Positions 1 through 16,900 are shown, numbered from the stretch's first letter. The stretch is 64,000 bases of DNA from Chamaelirium japonicum (GCA_947650365.1 CANTAL010000100.1:558001-622000); one strand, 5' to 3'. Notes: generated by a model not told the origin, from the letters alone. Numbers and translations are program-made.

Positions 1-3000
1 TACAATGGATCGTACGAATGAGTTAGAATGGATCGTGCGAATGAATTAGAATGGATCGTACGAATGAATTAGAATGAATCGTACGAATGCATTAGAATGG
101 ATACATTCGTCCGAATGAATTAGAATAGATCGTACGAATGAATTAGAATAGATCTGCGAATGAATTAAAATAAATCATACGAATGAATTAGAATGGATCG
201 TACGAATGAATTAGAATGGATACATTGGTATGAATAAATTAGAATGGATTGTACGAATGAATTAGAATTGATTGTATGAATAAATAAGAATGGATCATAC
301 GAATGGATTAGAATTGATCGTGCGAATGAATTAGAATGAATCATAGGAATGAATTAGAATGGATCGTGCAAATGAATTAGAATGGATACATTTGTGCGAA
401 TGAATTAGAATGGATCGTAGGAATGAATTAGAATGGATCGTACGAATGAATTAGAACTGTTACATTCGTCCGAATGAATTAGAATGGATCGTACGAATGG
501 ATTAGACTGGATCGTACGAATGGATTTGAATGGATCGTACGAATGAATTAGAATGGATCGTACAAATGAATTAGAAAGGTTACATTTGTGAGAATGAATT
601 AGAATGGATCGTACGAATGGATTAGAATGGATCGTATGAATGGATTAGAATGGATCGTACGAATGGATTAGAATGGATCAAACGAATTAATTAGAAAGGT
701 TACATTCGTGAGAATGAATTAGAATGGATCGTACGAATGAATTAGAATGGATCATGCGAATGAATTTGAATGGATCGTACGAATGAATTAGAATGGATCG
801 AACGAATGAATTAGAATGGATACATTCGAGCGAATGAATTCGAATAGATCGTAGGAATGAATTAGAATGGATCATATGAATGAATTAGAATGGACCGTGC
901 GAATGAATTACAATGGATCGTGCGAATGAATTAGAATGGATTGTACGAATGAATTAGAATGGATTGTACGAATGAATTAGAATAGATACATTCGTTCGAA
1001 TGAATTAGAATGAATCGTACGAATGAATTAGAATGGCTCGTGCGAATGAATTAGAATGAATCGTATGAATAAATTAGAATGGATCGTACGAATGAATTAT
1101 AATGGATACATTTGTACGAATAAATTAGAATAGATTGTACGAATGAATTAGAATGGATACATACTTGCGAATAAATTAGAATGGATCGTATATTCATGCA
1201 AATAAATTAGAATGGATCATACGAATGAATTAGATTGGATCGTACGAATGAATTAGAATGAATCGTACGAATGCATTTGAACGGATCGTACAAATGAATT
1301 AGAATGAATCGTATGATCCATTCTAATTCATTTGTACGATCCATTGTAATTCATTTGCATGATCCATTCAAATTCATTCGTACGATCCATTCTAATTCAT
1401 TCATATGATCAATTCTAATTCATTCGTACCATCCATTCTAATTCAGTCGTATGAATATATCATACGAATGAATTAGAATAGATATATTCATGCGAATGAA
1501 TTAGAATGGATCGTACGAATGAATTAGAATGGATCGTGCGAATGAATTAGAATGAATCGTATGAATAAATTAGAATGGATCGTACAAATGAATTAAAATG
1601 GATACATTTGTGCGAGTGAATTAGAATGGATCATACGATTGAATTTGAATGGATCGTACGAATGAACTAGAATGGATCATACGAATGAACTAGAATGGAT
1701 ACATTCGTGCGAATGAATTAGAATGGATCATATGAAAGAATTAGAATGGACCGTGCGAATGAATTAGAAAGGATCGTCCGAATGAATTAGAATGGATATA
1801 TTCGTGCGAATGAATTAGAATGGATCGTACGAATGAATTAGACTGGATCGTACGAATAAATTAGAATGGATACATTCATGCAAATGAATTAGAATGGATT
1901 GTACGAATGAATTAGAATGGATCATACGAATGAATTAGAATGGATCGTACGAATGAATTAGAATGGATCATATGAATGAATTAGAATGGTTACATTCGTG
2001 CGATCCATTCTAATTCATTCGTACGATCCATTCTAATTCATTCGTACAATCCATTCAAATTTATTTGTATGATGCAATCTAATTCATTCGCACAAATGTA
2101 TCTATTCTAATTCATTCGTACAATGTGTTCTAATCCATTCGTACGATCCATTCTAATCCATTCGTACGATCCATTCTAATTCATTCCCACGAATGTAACC
2201 ATTCTAATTCATTCATACGATCCATTCTAATTCATTCCTACGATCCATTCTAATTCATTCGCACGAATGTATCCATTCTAATTCATTTGCACGATCCATT
2301 CTAATTCATTCCTATGATCCATTCTAATTCATTCGTACGATCCATTCTAATTCATTTGCTCGAATGTATCCATTCTAATTCATTCGTACTATTCATTCTA
2401 ATTCATTCGCACGATCCATTCTAATTCGTTCGTACGATCCATTCTAATTCATTCGTACGATCCATTCTAATCCATTCGTACGAATAATTCATTTGTACGA
2501 ATGAATTAGAATGGATCGTACGAATGGATTAGAAAGGATCGTACGAATGAATTAGAATGGATCGTACGAACGAATTAGAATGGATTGTATGAACTTATGA
2601 GAATGGATCGTACGAATGAATTAGAATGGATACATTCGAGCAAATGAATTAGAATGGATCGTACGAATGAATTAGATTGGATCATAGGAATCAATTAGAA
2701 TGGATACATTCGTGCGAATGAATTAGAATGGATCGTAGGAATGAATTAGAATGGATCGTACGAATGAATTAGAATGGTTACATTCATGCGAATGAATTAG
2801 AATGGATCGTACGAATGGATTAGAATGGATCATACGAATGGATTAGAATGGATCGTACGAATGAATTAGAATGGATCGTACAAATGAATTAGAATGGTTA
2901 CATTTGTGAGAATGAATTAGAATGGATCGTACGAATGGATTAGAATGGATCGTACGAATGGATTAGAATGGATCGTATCAATGGATTAGAATGGATCGTA

Positions 3001-5639
3001 TGAATGAATTAGAATGGATCATACAAATGAATTAGAAAGGTTACATTCGTGAGAATGAATTAGAATGGATCGTACGAATGAATTAGAATAGATCATAGGA
3101 ATGAATTTGAATGGATCATACGAATGAATTAGAATGGATCGAACGAATGAATTTGAATGGATACATTCGAGCGAATGAATTAGAATAGACCGTAGGAATG
3201 AATTAGAATGGATCGTGCGAATGAATTAGAAAGGATCGTACGAATGAATTAGAAAGGTTACATTTGTGAGAATGAATTAGAATGGATCGTACGAATGAAT
3301 TAGAATGGATACATTCGTGCGAATGAATTAGAATAGATCGTACGAATGAATTATAATGGATCGTACGAATGGATTAGAACGCATTGTACGAATGTATTAG
3401 ATTGCATCGTACGATCCATTCTAATTCATTCGTACGATCCATTCTAATTCATTCGCACAAATGTATCCATTCTAATTCATTCATACGATCCGTTCTAATT
3501 CATTCGCCCGATCCATTGTAATTCATTCGCACGATCCATTCTAATTCATTTGTACGATCCATTCTAATTCATTCGTACGATCCATTCTAATCCATTCGTA
3601 CGATCCATTCTAATCCATTCATATGATCCATTCTAATTCATTCGCACGAATGTAACCATTCTAATTCATTCGTACGATCCATTCTAATTCATTCCTATGA
3701 TCCATTCTAATTCATTCGCACGAATGAATTAGAATGGATCGAACGAATGAATTAGAATGGTTACATTCGTGCGAATGAATTAGAATGGATCGTACGAATG
3801 GATTAGAATGGATCGTACGAATGAATTAGAATGGATTGTACAAATGAATTAGAATGGATCGTACGAATGAATTAGAATGGATCGTACGAACGAATTAGAA
3901 TAGATCGCAGGAACGAATTAGAACGGATCGTATGAATGAATTATAATGGATACATTCGAGGGAATGAATTAGAATGGATCGTACGAATGAATTAGAATGG
4001 ATCATAGGAATGAATTAGAATGGATCGTGCAAATGAATTAGAATGGATACATTCGTGCGAACGAATTAGAATGGATCGTACGAATGAATTAGAATGGATA
4101 CATTCTAGCGAATGAATTAGAATGTATCGTACGAATGAATTAGAATGGATCATAGGAATGAATTAGAATGGATATATTCGTGAGAATGAATACGAATGGA
4201 TCGTAGGAATGAATACGAATGGATCGTATGAATGAATTAGAATGGATCGTACAAATGAATTAGAAAGGTTACATTTGTGAGAATGAATTAGAATGGATCG
4301 TACGAATGGATTAGAATAGATCGTACGAATGGATTAGAATGGATCGTACGACTGAATTAGAATGGATACATTCGTGCGAATGATCTAGAATGGATTGTAT
4401 GAATGAATTAGAATGGATCGTACGAATGAATTAGATGGGTTACATTCGTGCGAATGAATTAGAATGGATCGTACGAATGAATTAGAATGGATACATTCGA
4501 GCGAATGAATTAGAATAGATCGTACGAATGAATTAGAATGGATACTACAAATGAATTAGAAAGGTTACATTTGTGAGAATGAGTTAGAATGGATCATATG
4601 AATGAATTAGAATGGATTGCATGAATGAATTAGAAAGGATCATACGAATGAATTGGAATGGATCGTACGTATGAATTAGAATGGATACATTCATGCAAAT
4701 GAATTAGAATGGATCGTACAAATGAATTAGAATGGATCATACAAACGAATTAGAATGGATCGTGCGAATGAATTAGAATGGATCGTACGAATGAATTAGA
4801 ATGGATCATACAAATGAATTAGAAAGGTTACATTCGTGAGAATGAATTAGAATGGATCGTACGAATAAATTAGAATGGATCATATGAATGAATTAGAATG
4901 GATACATTCGAGCTAATGAATTAGAATGGATCGTACGAATGAATTAGAATGGATACATCCATGTGCACAAAGGTATCCATTCTAATTCATTCGCACAATT
5001 AGAATGGATCAGGCGAATGAATTAGTATGGATCGTACGAATGAATTAGAATGGATACATTCGAGCGAATGAATTAGAATGGATCGTACGAATGAATTAGA
5101 ATGGATCGTGCGAATGAATTAGAATGGATCGTACGAATGGATTAGAATGGATCGTACGAATGGATTAGAATGGATCGTACGAATGAATTAGAATGGATCA
5201 TACAAATGAATTAGAGAGGTTACATTCGTGAGAATGAATTAAATTGGATCGTACGAATGAATTAGAATGGATCCACCGAATGAATTAGAATGGTTACATT
5301 TGTGCGAATGAATTAGAATGTATCATGCGAATGAATTAGAATGGATCGTATGAATGAATTAGAATGGTTACATTCGTGCGAATGAATTAGAATGGATCGT
5401 ACGAATGAATTAGAATGGATCGTACGAATGAATTAGAATGGATCGTACGAATAAATTAGAATGGATACATTCGATCGAATGAATTCGAATTGATCATACG
5501 AATGAATTAGAATGGATCGTACGAATGAATTAGAATGGATCGCTCGAATGAATCCATTCTAATTAGAATGGATCATACAAATGAATTAGAATGGATCGTA
5601 CAAATGAATTAGAATGGATTATGCAAATGAATTAGAATG

Positions 5640-5663
5640 GATCCATTCTAATTAGAATGGATC
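5640..5663. other. Perfect 24-bp palindrome centred on TAATTA
   Basis: Arms GATCCATTCTAA and its complement. A similar 22-bp palindrome lies at 5552-5573 and an imperfect one near 5816-5837, so three micro-inversions share one breakpoint word within 290 bp. Confidence 0.83.
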
Positions 5664-8600
5664 GTACGAATGAATTAGATTGGATTCATTCGTACGATCC
5701 ATTCAAATTCATTCGCATGATCCATTCTAATTCATTCGCACGAATGTATCCATTCTAATTCATTTGCACAATCCATTCTAATTCATTCCTATGATCCATT
5801 CTAAATTATTCGTACGATCCATTCTAATTAGAATGGACCCATTCGAGCGATCCATCCTAATTCATTCGTACGATCCATTCTAATTCATTCGTATGATCAA
5901 TTCTAATTCATTCGCACGATCCATTCTAATTCATTCGTACGATCCATTCTAATCCATTCGTACGATCCATTCTAAACCATTCATACGATCCATTCTAATT
6001 CATTCGCACGAATGTAACCATTCTAATTCATTCATACGATCCATTCTAATTCATTCTTATGATCCATTCTAATTCATTCATATGATCAATTCTAATTCAT
6101 TCGCACGATCCATTCTAATTCATTCGTACGATCTATTCTAATTCATTCGCATGAATGTAACCATTCTAATTCATTCGTACGATCCATTCTAATTCATTCG
6201 CATGATACATTCTAATTCATTCGCACAAATGTAACCATTCTAATTCATTCGGTGGATCCATTCTAATTCATTCGTATGATCCATTCTAATTCATTCTCAC
6301 GAATGTAACCTTTCTAATTTATTTGTATGATCCACTCTAATTCATTCGTACGATCCATTCTAATCTATTCGTATGATCCATTCTAATCCATTCGTATGAT
6401 CCATTCTAATTCATTCGTATGATCCATTCTAATTTATTCGCACGATCCATTCTAATTCATTCGCTCGAATGTATCCATTCTAATTTATTCGTACGATCCA
6501 TTCTAATTCATTCGTACGATCCATTCTAATCAATTCGTACGATCCATTCTAATTTATTCGTACAATGCATTCTAATCCATTCGTACGATCCACTCTAATT
6601 CATTCGTACGATCCATTCTAATCCATTCTAATTCCTTCGCTCGAATGTATCCATTCTAATTTATTCGTACGATCCATTCTTATTCATTCATACGATCCAT
6701 TCTAATTCATTCGCACGATCCATTCTAATCCATTGGTACGATCCATTATAATTCATTCGTATGATCCATTCAAATTCATTCGCATGATCCATTCTAATTC
6801 ATTCGTACGATCCATTCTAATTCATTCTCACGAATGTAACCTTTCTAATTCATTTGTATGATCCATTCTAATTCATTCGTACGATCCATTCTAATCCATT
6901 AGTACGATCCATTCTAATCCATTCGTACGATCCATTCTAATTCATTCGTACGATCCATTCCAATTCATTCTCACAAATGTAACCTTTCTAATTCATTTGT
7001 ACGATCCATTCTAATTTATTCATACGATGTATTCTAATTCATTCGCACGATCAATTCTAATTCATTCGTACGATCCATTATAATTCATTCGCACAATCCA
7101 TTCTAATTCATTCATATGATCCATTCTAATTCATTCGTATGATCCATTCTAACTCATTCGGTGGATCCATTTTAATTCATTCGTACGATCCATTCTAATT
7201 CATTCGCACGATCCATTCTAACTTATTTGCACGATCCATTCTTATTCATTCATACGATCCACTCTAATTCATTCGCACAATCCATTCTGATTCATTCGTA
7301 CGATCCATTCTAATTCATTCGTATGATCCATTCTAACTCATTCGGTGGATCCATTCTAATTCATTCGTAAGATCCATTCTAATTCATTCGCACGATCCAT
7401 TCTAATTTATTCGTACGATCCATTCTAATTCATTCGTACGATCTATTCTAATTCATTCGCACGAATGTAACCATTCTTATTCATTCGTACGATTCATTCT
7501 AATTCATTCGTATGTGCTATTCTAATTCATTCGTACGATCCATTCTAATTCATTCGTACGATCCATTGTAATTCATTCATACAATCCGCATGATCCATTC
7601 TAATTCGTTCATACGATCCATTCTAATTCATTCGTACGATCCATTCTAATTCATTCTCACGATCCATTCTAATTCATTCGTATGATCCATTCTAATTCAT
7701 TCCTACGATCTATTCTAATTCATTTGCTCGAATGTATCCATTCTAATTCATTCGTTCGATCCATTCTAATTCATTCGTACGATCCATTCAAATTCATTCG
7801 CACGATCCATTCTAATTCATTCGTACGATCCATTCTAATTCATTCGCACGATCCATTCTAATTCATTTGCACGATCCATTCTAATTCATTCGTACGATCC
7901 ATTCTAATTCATTCGTACGATGCATTCTAATCCATTCGTACGATCCATTCTAATTCATTCGTACGATCCATTCTAATTCATTCTCACAAATGTAACCTTT
8001 CTAATTCATTTGTGCGATCCATTCTAATTCATTCGTATGATCCATTCTAATTCATTCGTATAATCCATTCTAATCCATTCGTACGATCCATTCTAATTCA
8101 TTCGCACTAATGTAAACATTCTAATTCATTCGTACGATCCATTCTAATTCATTCGCACGAATGTATCCATTCTAATTCATTTGCACGATCCATTCTGATT
8201 CATTTGTACGATCCATTCTAATTCATTCGCTTGAATGTATCCATTCTAATTCATTCGTACGATCCATTCTAATTCATTCGTACGATCCAATCTAATTCAT
8301 TCGTACGATCCATTCTAATTCATTCGCACGATCCATTCTAATTCATTTGTACAATCCATTTTAATTCATTCGCATGATCCATTATAATTCATTCATATGA
8401 TACATTCGTGCGAATGAATTAGAATGGATCGTACGAATGAATTAGAATGGATCGTACGAATGAATTAGAATAGCTCAAACGAATGAATTAGAATGAATCA
8501 TACGAATGAATTAGAATGGTTACATTCGTGCAAATGAATTAGAATAGATCGTATGAATGAATTAGAATGGATCGTACGAATGAATTAGAATGGATCGTGC

Positions 8601-11264
8601 GAATTAATTTGAATGGATCGTACGAATGAATTAGAATGGATCGTGCAAATGAACTAAAATGGATACATTCGAGCGAATGAATTAGAATGGATCGTACGAA
8701 TGAATTAGAATGGATCATTGGAATGAATTAGAATGGATCGTGCAAATGAATTAGAATGGATACATTCGTACGAATGAATTAGAATGGATCGTAGGAATGA
8801 ATTAGAATGGATCGTACAAATGAATTAGAATGGTTACATTCGTGCGAATGAATTAGAATGGATCGTACGAATGGATAAGAATGGATCGTACGAATGAATT
8901 AGAATAGATCGTACAAATGAATTAGAAAGGTTACATTTGTGAGAATGAGTTAGAATGGATCGTACGAATGAATTAGAATGGATCGTACGAACGAATTAGA
9001 ATGGATCGTACGAATGAATTAGAATGGATCATACGAATGAATTAGAATGGTTACATTCGTGCGAATGAATTAGGATGGATCGTACGAATGGATTAGAATG
9101 GATCGTATGAATGGATTAGAACGCATTGTACGAATGAATTAAAATAGATACATTTGTGCGAATGAATTAGATTGCATCGTACGAATGAATTAGAATGGAT
9201 CGTATGAATGAATTAGAATGGATAATGCGAATGAATTAGAATGGATCGTACGAATGAATTAGAATGGATACATTCGAGCAAATGAATTAGAATGGATCGT
9301 ACAAATGAATTAGAATGGATACATTCGTGCGAATGAATTAGAAGGGATCGTACGAATGAATTAGAATGGATCGTACAAATGAATTAGAATGGATCGTAGG
9401 AATGAATTAAAATGGATCCACCGAATGAGTTAGAATGGATCATACGAATGAATTAGAATGGATCGTACGAATGAATTAGAATGGATACATTCGAGCTAAT
9501 GAATTAAAATAGGTCGTAGGAAAGAATTAGAATGGATCATACGAATGAATTAGAATGGATCGTGCGAATGAATTAGAATGGATTGTACGAATGGATTAGA
9601 ATGGATCGTACGAATGAATTTGAATGGATCGTACGAATGAATTAGAATAGCTCATACGAATGAATTAGAATGAATCGTACGAATGAATTAGAATGGTTAC
9701 ATTCGTGCGAATGAATTAGAATAGATCATACGAATGAATTAGAATGGATCGTACGAATGAATTAGAATGGATATATTTGTGTGAATGAATTAGAATGGAT
9801 CGTATATTCGTGCAAATAAATTAGAATGGATCGTACAAATGAATTAGAATGGATCGTATGAATGAGTTAGAATGGATCGTGCGAATGAATTAGAATGGAT
9901 CGTACGAATAAATTAGAATGGATCCACCGAATGAGTTAGAATGGATTATACGAATAAATCAGAATGGATCGTACGAATGAATTATAATGGATTGTGTGAA
10001 TGAATTAGACTAGATAGTATGAATGAATTAGAATGGATTGTACGAATGAATTAGAATAGCTCATACGAATGAATTAGAATGAATCGTACGAATGAATTAG
10101 AATGGTTACATTCGTGCGACTGAATTAGAATAGATCGTACGAATGAATTAAAATGGATCGTGTGAATGAATTAGAATGGATCGTACGAATAAATTAGAAT
10201 GGATCGTATGAATGAATTACAATGGATCCACCGAATGAGTTAGAATGGATTATACGAATGAATTTGAATGGATCGTACGAATGAATTAGAATGGATTGTG
10301 CGAATGAATTAGAATGAATCGTATGAATGAATAAGAATGGATCGTATGAATGAATTAGAATGGATCGTGCGAATGAGTTAGAATGAATCGTAGGAATGCA
10401 TTAGAATGGATCGTACGAATGAATTACAATGAATCGTAACATTCGTACGATCCATTCTAATTCATTTGTACGATCCATTCTAATTCATTCGCTCGAATGT
10501 ATCCATTCTAATTCATTCTAATTCATTCGTATGACCCATTCTAATGCATTCGTATGATTCATTCTAATTCATTCGTACGATCCATTCTAATTCATTCGTA
10601 CGATCTAATTCTAATCCATTCGTACGATCCATTCTAATTCGCACAAATGTATCCATTTTAATTCATTCGTACGATCCATTCTAATTTATTCATACGATCC
10701 ATTCTAATTCATTCGCACGATCCATTCTTATTCATTCGTACGATTCATTCTAATTCATTCGCATGAATATATCTATTCTAATTCATTCGTATGATCCATT
10801 CTAATTTATTCGCACGATCTATTCTAATTCATTCGTACGATACATTCTAATTCATTCGTACGATCCATTCTAATGCATTCGTACGATTCATTCAAATTCA
10901 TTCGCACGATCCATTCTAATTCTTTCGTACGATCCATTCTAATTCGTTCGCATGAATGTATCCATTCTAATTCATTCCTATGATCCATTCTAATTCATTC
11001 GTATGAATGTATCCATTCTAATTTATTCGTACGATCCAGTCCAATTCATTCGTACGATCCATTCTAATTCATTCGCACAAATGTATCCATTCTAATTCAT
11101 TCGTACGATCCATTCTAATTCATTCGTACGATCCATTCTAATTTATTCATACGATTCATTCTAATTCATTCGCACGAGCCATTCTAATTCATTCGTACGA
11201 TCCATTCTAATTCGTTCGTACGATCCATTCTAATTCTTTCGTACGATCCATTCTAATTCATTCG

Positions 11265-13200
11265 CACGAATGTATCCATTCTAATGCATTCGTACGATTC
11301 ATTCTAATTCATTCGCACGATCCATTCTAATTCATTCGTACAATCCATTCTTATTCATTCATACGATCCTTTCTAATTCATTTGTACGAATGAATTAGAA
11401 TGGATCGTACGAATGGATTAGAATGGATCATGCGAATGAATTAGAATGGATTGTACGAACGAATTAGAATGGATCGTATGAACGAATTAGAATGGATCGT
11501 ATGAATGAATTAGAATGGATACAATCGAGCGAATGAATTAGAATGGATCGTACGAATGAATTAGAATGGATCATAAGAATGAATTAGAATGGATCGTACG
11601 AATGGATTAAAATGCATTGTACGAATGAATTAGAATGGATCGTACAGATGGATTAGAATGGATACATTCGTGCGAATGAATTAGAATGGATCGTACAAAT
11701 GAATTAGAATGGATCGTGCGAATGAATTAAAATGGATAGTGCGAATGAATTAGAATGGATCATACGAATGAATTAGAATGGATACATTCGTGCGAATGAA
11801 TTAGAATGGATCGTACGAATGAATTAGAATGGATCGTACGAATAAATTAGAATGGATCGTACGAATGAATTAGAATGGATCCACCGAATGAGTTAGAATG
11901 GATCATACAAATGAATTAGAATTGATCGTACGAATGAATTAGAATGGATACATTCGAGCGAATAAATTAGAATAGATCGTAGGAATGAATTAGAATGGAT
12001 CATACGAATGAATTTGAATGGATCGTGCGAATGAATTAGAATGGATTGTACGAATGAATTAGAATGGATACATTGGAGCGAATGAATTAGAATAGATCAT
12101 AGGAATGAATTAGAATGGATCATACGAATGAATTAGAATGGATCGTGCGAATGAATTAGAATGGATTGTACGAATGAATTAGAATGGATACATTCGTATG
12201 AATGAATTAGAATGGATCGTACAAATGAATTAGAATGGATCTTGCGAATGAATTTGAATGGATTGTATGAATGAATTAGAATGGATCGAATGAATGAATT
12301 AGATTGGATCATGCGAATGAATTAGAATGGATCATACGAATGAATTAGAATGGATCGTGCGAATGAATTAGAATGGATCGTGCGAAGGAATTAGAATGGA
12401 TCGTGCGAACGAATTAGAATGGATCGTACGAACGAATTAAAATGGATCGTACGAACGAATTAGAATGGATCGTACGAACGAATTAGAATGGATCGTACGA
12501 ATGAATTAGAATGGATCATAGGAATGAATTAGAATTGATCGTGCAAATGAATTAGAATGGATACATTCGTGCGAATGAATTAGAATGGATCGTAGGAATG
12601 AATTAGAATGGATCATATGAATGGATTAGAATGGATCATATGAATGAATTAGAATGGTTACATTCGTGCGAATTAATTAGAATGGATCGTACGAATGGAT
12701 TAGAATGGATCGTACGAATGGATTAGAACGCATTGTACGAATGAATTAGAATAGATACATTTGTGTAAATGAATTAGATTGCATCGTACGAATGAATTTG
12801 AATTGATTGTACGAATGAGTTAGAATGGATCGTACGAATAAATTGGAATGGATCGTGCGAATAAATTAGAATGGATCGTACGAATGAATTAGAATGGATC
12901 CACCGAATGAGTTAGAATGGATCATACGAATGAATTAGAATGGATCGTACGAATGAATTAGAATAGATTGTGCGAATGAATTAGAATGGATCGTATGAAT
13001 GAATAAGAATGGACCGTACGAATGAATTAGAATGGATCGTGAGAATGAATTAGAATGAATCGTACGAATGCATTAGAATGGATCGTACGAATGAATTAGA
13101 ATGAATCGTACGATCCATTCTAATTCATTCCTCCAATCTATTCTAATTCATTCGCACGAATGTATCCATTCTAATTCATTCGTACAATCCATTCTAATTC
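11265..13200. repeat. Large satellite segment, copy 1 (also at 19675 and partly 34830)
   Basis: From an R block through its R-to-F junction, an F block and the next F-to-R junction at 13105, the order of variants matches 19675-21720 (offset about 8.41-8.52 kb). Confidence 0.75.
13105..13114. other. Inverted satellite junction (F to R) centred on CGTACG
   Basis: ATCGTACGAT with arms extending at least 17 bases each side with one mismatched pair. Orientation changes at the dyad. The left flank carries GAATGCATTAGAATGG, as at 21625, 35054 and 51159. Confidence 0.85.
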
Positions 13201-13967
13201 ATTCGCACAATCCATTCTAATTCATTCGTACAATCCATTCTAATTCATTAGAATGGATCGAACGAATGAATTAGAATGGATCGTATGAATGAATTAGAAT
13301 GGATACATTCGAGCGAATGAATTAGAATGGATCGTATAAATGAATTAGAATGGATCGTGCGAATGAATTAGAATGAATCGTACGAATGCAATAAAATGGA
13401 TCCATTCGTGCGAATGAATTAGAATGGATTGTACGAATGAATTAGAATGGATCGTACGAACGAATTAGAATGGATCGTACGAACGAATTAGAATGGATCG
13501 TATGAACGAATTAGAATGGATCGTATGAATGAATTAGAATGGATACATTCGAGCGAATGAATTAGAATGAATCGTACGAATGAATTAGAATGGATCGTGC
13601 AAATGAATTAGAATGGATACATTCGTGCGAATGAATTAGAATGGATCGTAGGAATGAATTAGAATGGATCGTACGAATGAATTAGAATGGTTACTTTCGT
13701 GCGAATGAATTAGAATAGATCATACGAATGAATTAGAATGGATCATACGAATGAATTAGAATGGATAAATTTGTGCGATTGAATTAGAATGGATCGTATA
13801 TTCGTGCAAATAAATTAGAATGGATCGTACAAATGAATTAGAATGGATCGTACGAATGAGTTAGAATGGATCATGCGAATGAATTAGAATGGATTGTACG
13901 AGTGAATTAGAATGGATTCACCGAATGAGTTAGAATGGTTCATACAAATGAATTAGAATGGATCGTA

Positions 13968-13995
13968 CGAATGAATTAGAATTCTAATTCATTCG
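13968..13995. other. Perfect 28-bp palindrome at an F-to-R junction
   Basis: Two 14-base arms meeting at GAATTC (centre 13981/13982). This switch uses the GAATTAGAA part of the monomer instead of CGTACG. Confidence 0.85.
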
Positions 13996-16900
13996 CTCGA
14001 ATGTATCCATTCTAATTCATTTGTACGATCCATTCTAATTCGTTCATACGATCCATTCTAATTCGTTCGTACGATCCATTCTAATTCATTCCTACGACCT
14101 ATTCTAATTCATTCGCTCGAATGTATCCATTCTAATTCATTCGTTCGATCCATTCTTATTCATTCGTACGATCCATTCAAATTCATTCGCATGATCCATT
14201 CTAATTCATTTGTACGATCCATTCTAATTTATTCTCACAAATATAACCTTACTAATTCATTCGTACGATCCATTCTAATCCATTCATACGATCCATTCTA
14301 ATCCATTCGTACGATCCATTCTAATCCATTCGTACGATCCATTCTAATATATTCATTCTCCCAAATGTAACCTTTCTAATTCATTTGTACGATCCATTCT
14401 AATTCATTCGTACGATCCATTCTAATCCATTCGTACGATCCATTCTAATCCATTCGTACGGTCCATTCTAATTCATTCGCACGAATGTAACCATTCTAAT
14501 TCATTCGTACGATCCATTCTAATTCATTCCTACGATCCATTCAAATTCATTCGCACGAATGTATCCATTCTAATTCATTTGCATGATCCATTCTAATTCA
14601 TTCCTATGATCCATTCTAATTCATTCGTGCGATCCATTCTAATTCATTCGCTCGAATGTATCCATTCTAATTCATTCGTACGATCCATTTTAATTAGTTC
14701 GTATGATCCATTCTAATTCGTTCGTACGATCTATTCTAATTTGTTCGTACGATCCATTCTAATTCATTCGTCCGATCCATTCTAATTCATTCGCACGAAT
14801 GTACCCATTCTAATTCATTCGTACGATCCATTTTAATTAATTCTCAAGATCCATTCTAATTCAGTCTTATGAATGTATCCATTATAATTCATTCGTACGA
14901 TCCATTCTAATTCATTCGTACGATCTAATTCATTCGTACGATCCATTCCAATTCATTCGTACGATCGATTCTAATTCATTCGCATGATCCATTCTAATTC
15001 ATTCGTACGATCCATTCTAATTCATTCGTATGATCCATTCTAATTTATTCGTTCAAATATATCCATTCTAATTCATTCGTACGATCCATTCTAATTCATT
15101 CGCGCGATCCATTCTAATTCATTCATACGATCCATTCTAATTCATTCATACGATCCATTCTTATTCATTCGTATAATCCATTCTAATTCAGTCGTATGAA
15201 TGTATCCATTTTAATTCATTCGTACGATCCATTCTAATTCATTCGTACGATCTATTTCATTCGTCCGATCCATTCTAATTCATTCGTACGATCGATTCTA
15301 ATTCATTCGCACGATCCATTCTAATTCATTCGTACGATCCATTCTAATTCATTCATATGATCCATTCTAATTTATTCGTTCAAATATATCCATTCTAATT
15401 CATTCGTACGATCCATTCTAATTCATTCGCACGATCCATTCTAAATCATTCATACGATCCATTCTAATTCATTCGTATAATCAATTCTAATTCATTCGCA
15501 CGATCCATTCTAATTCATTTGTACAATCTATTTTAATTCATTCGTACGATCTATTCTAATTCATTCGCACGAATATATCCATTCTAATTCATTCGTACGA
15601 TCCATTCTAATTCATTCGCACTATCCATTCTAATTCATTCGTACGATCCATTCTAATTCATTCGTACGATCCATTCTAATTCATTCGTATGATCCATTCT
15701 AATTAATTCGCATAAATGTATCCATTCTAATTCATTCGTACGATCCATTCAAATTCAATCGTATGATCCATTCTAATTCATTCGTACGATCCATTCTAAT
15801 TCATTCGCACGAATGAGTTAGAATGAGTTAGAATGGATCATACGAATGAATTAGAATGGATCGTACGAATGAATTAGAATGGATCGAATGAATGAATATG
15901 AATGGATCGTACGAATGGATTAGAATTGATCGTACGATGCAATCTAATTCATTCTAATTCATTCGCACGAATGTTTCAAATTCATTCGCACGATCCATTC
16001 TAATTCATTCGTACAATCCATTCTAATTTATTCGCACGATCCATTCTTATTCATTCATACGATCCATTCTAATTCATTCGCACAATCCATTCTAATTTAT
16101 TCGTACGATCCATTCTAATTCATTCGTATGATCCATTCTAACTCATTCGGTGGATCCATTCTAATTCATTCGTACGATCCATTCTAATTAATTTGCACAA
16201 ATATACGATCCATTCTAATTCATTCGCACAAATGTATCCATTCTAATTCATTCGTATGATCCATTCAAATTCATTCGTAGGATCTATTCTAAATCATTCG
16301 CACAAATGTATCAATTCTAATTCTTTCGTTCGATCCATTCTAATTCATTCGCATAAATATATCCATTCTAATTCATTCGTACGATCCATTCTAATTCATT
16401 CGCACGATCCATTCTAATTCAATCGCACAAATGTATCCATTCTAATTCATTCGTACAATCCATTCTAATTCATTCGCATGATCCATTCTAATTCATGCGT
16501 ACGATCCATTCTAATTCATGCGTACGATCCATTCAAATTCATTCACAAGAATGTATCCATTCTAATTCATTCGCATGATTAATTCTAATTCATTCGTACG
16601 ATCCGTTCTAATTTATTCATACAATCCAATCTAAGTCATTCGTACAATCCATTCTAATTTATTCGCACAAATGTATCCATTCTAATTCATTCATACGATC
16701 CATTCTAATTCATTCTTACGATTCATTCTAATTCATTCGCACGATCCATTCTAATCCATTCGCACGAATGTATCCATTCTAATGCATTCGTACGATTCAT
16801 TCTAATTCATTCGCACGATCCATTCTAATTCATTCGTATGATCCATTCTAACTCATTCGGTGGATCCATTCTAATTTATTCGTACGATCCATTCTAATTC

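Noticed and set aside
687..875. Short open frames in the satellite (also 24526-24723, 25423-25620, 26199-26396, 28044-28268, 46377-46568) rich in HSNSF and RSILIHS
   Set aside because: They are translations of the 23-bp monomer cycling through three frames, with no other coding sign. Their similarity to each other is repeat similarity.
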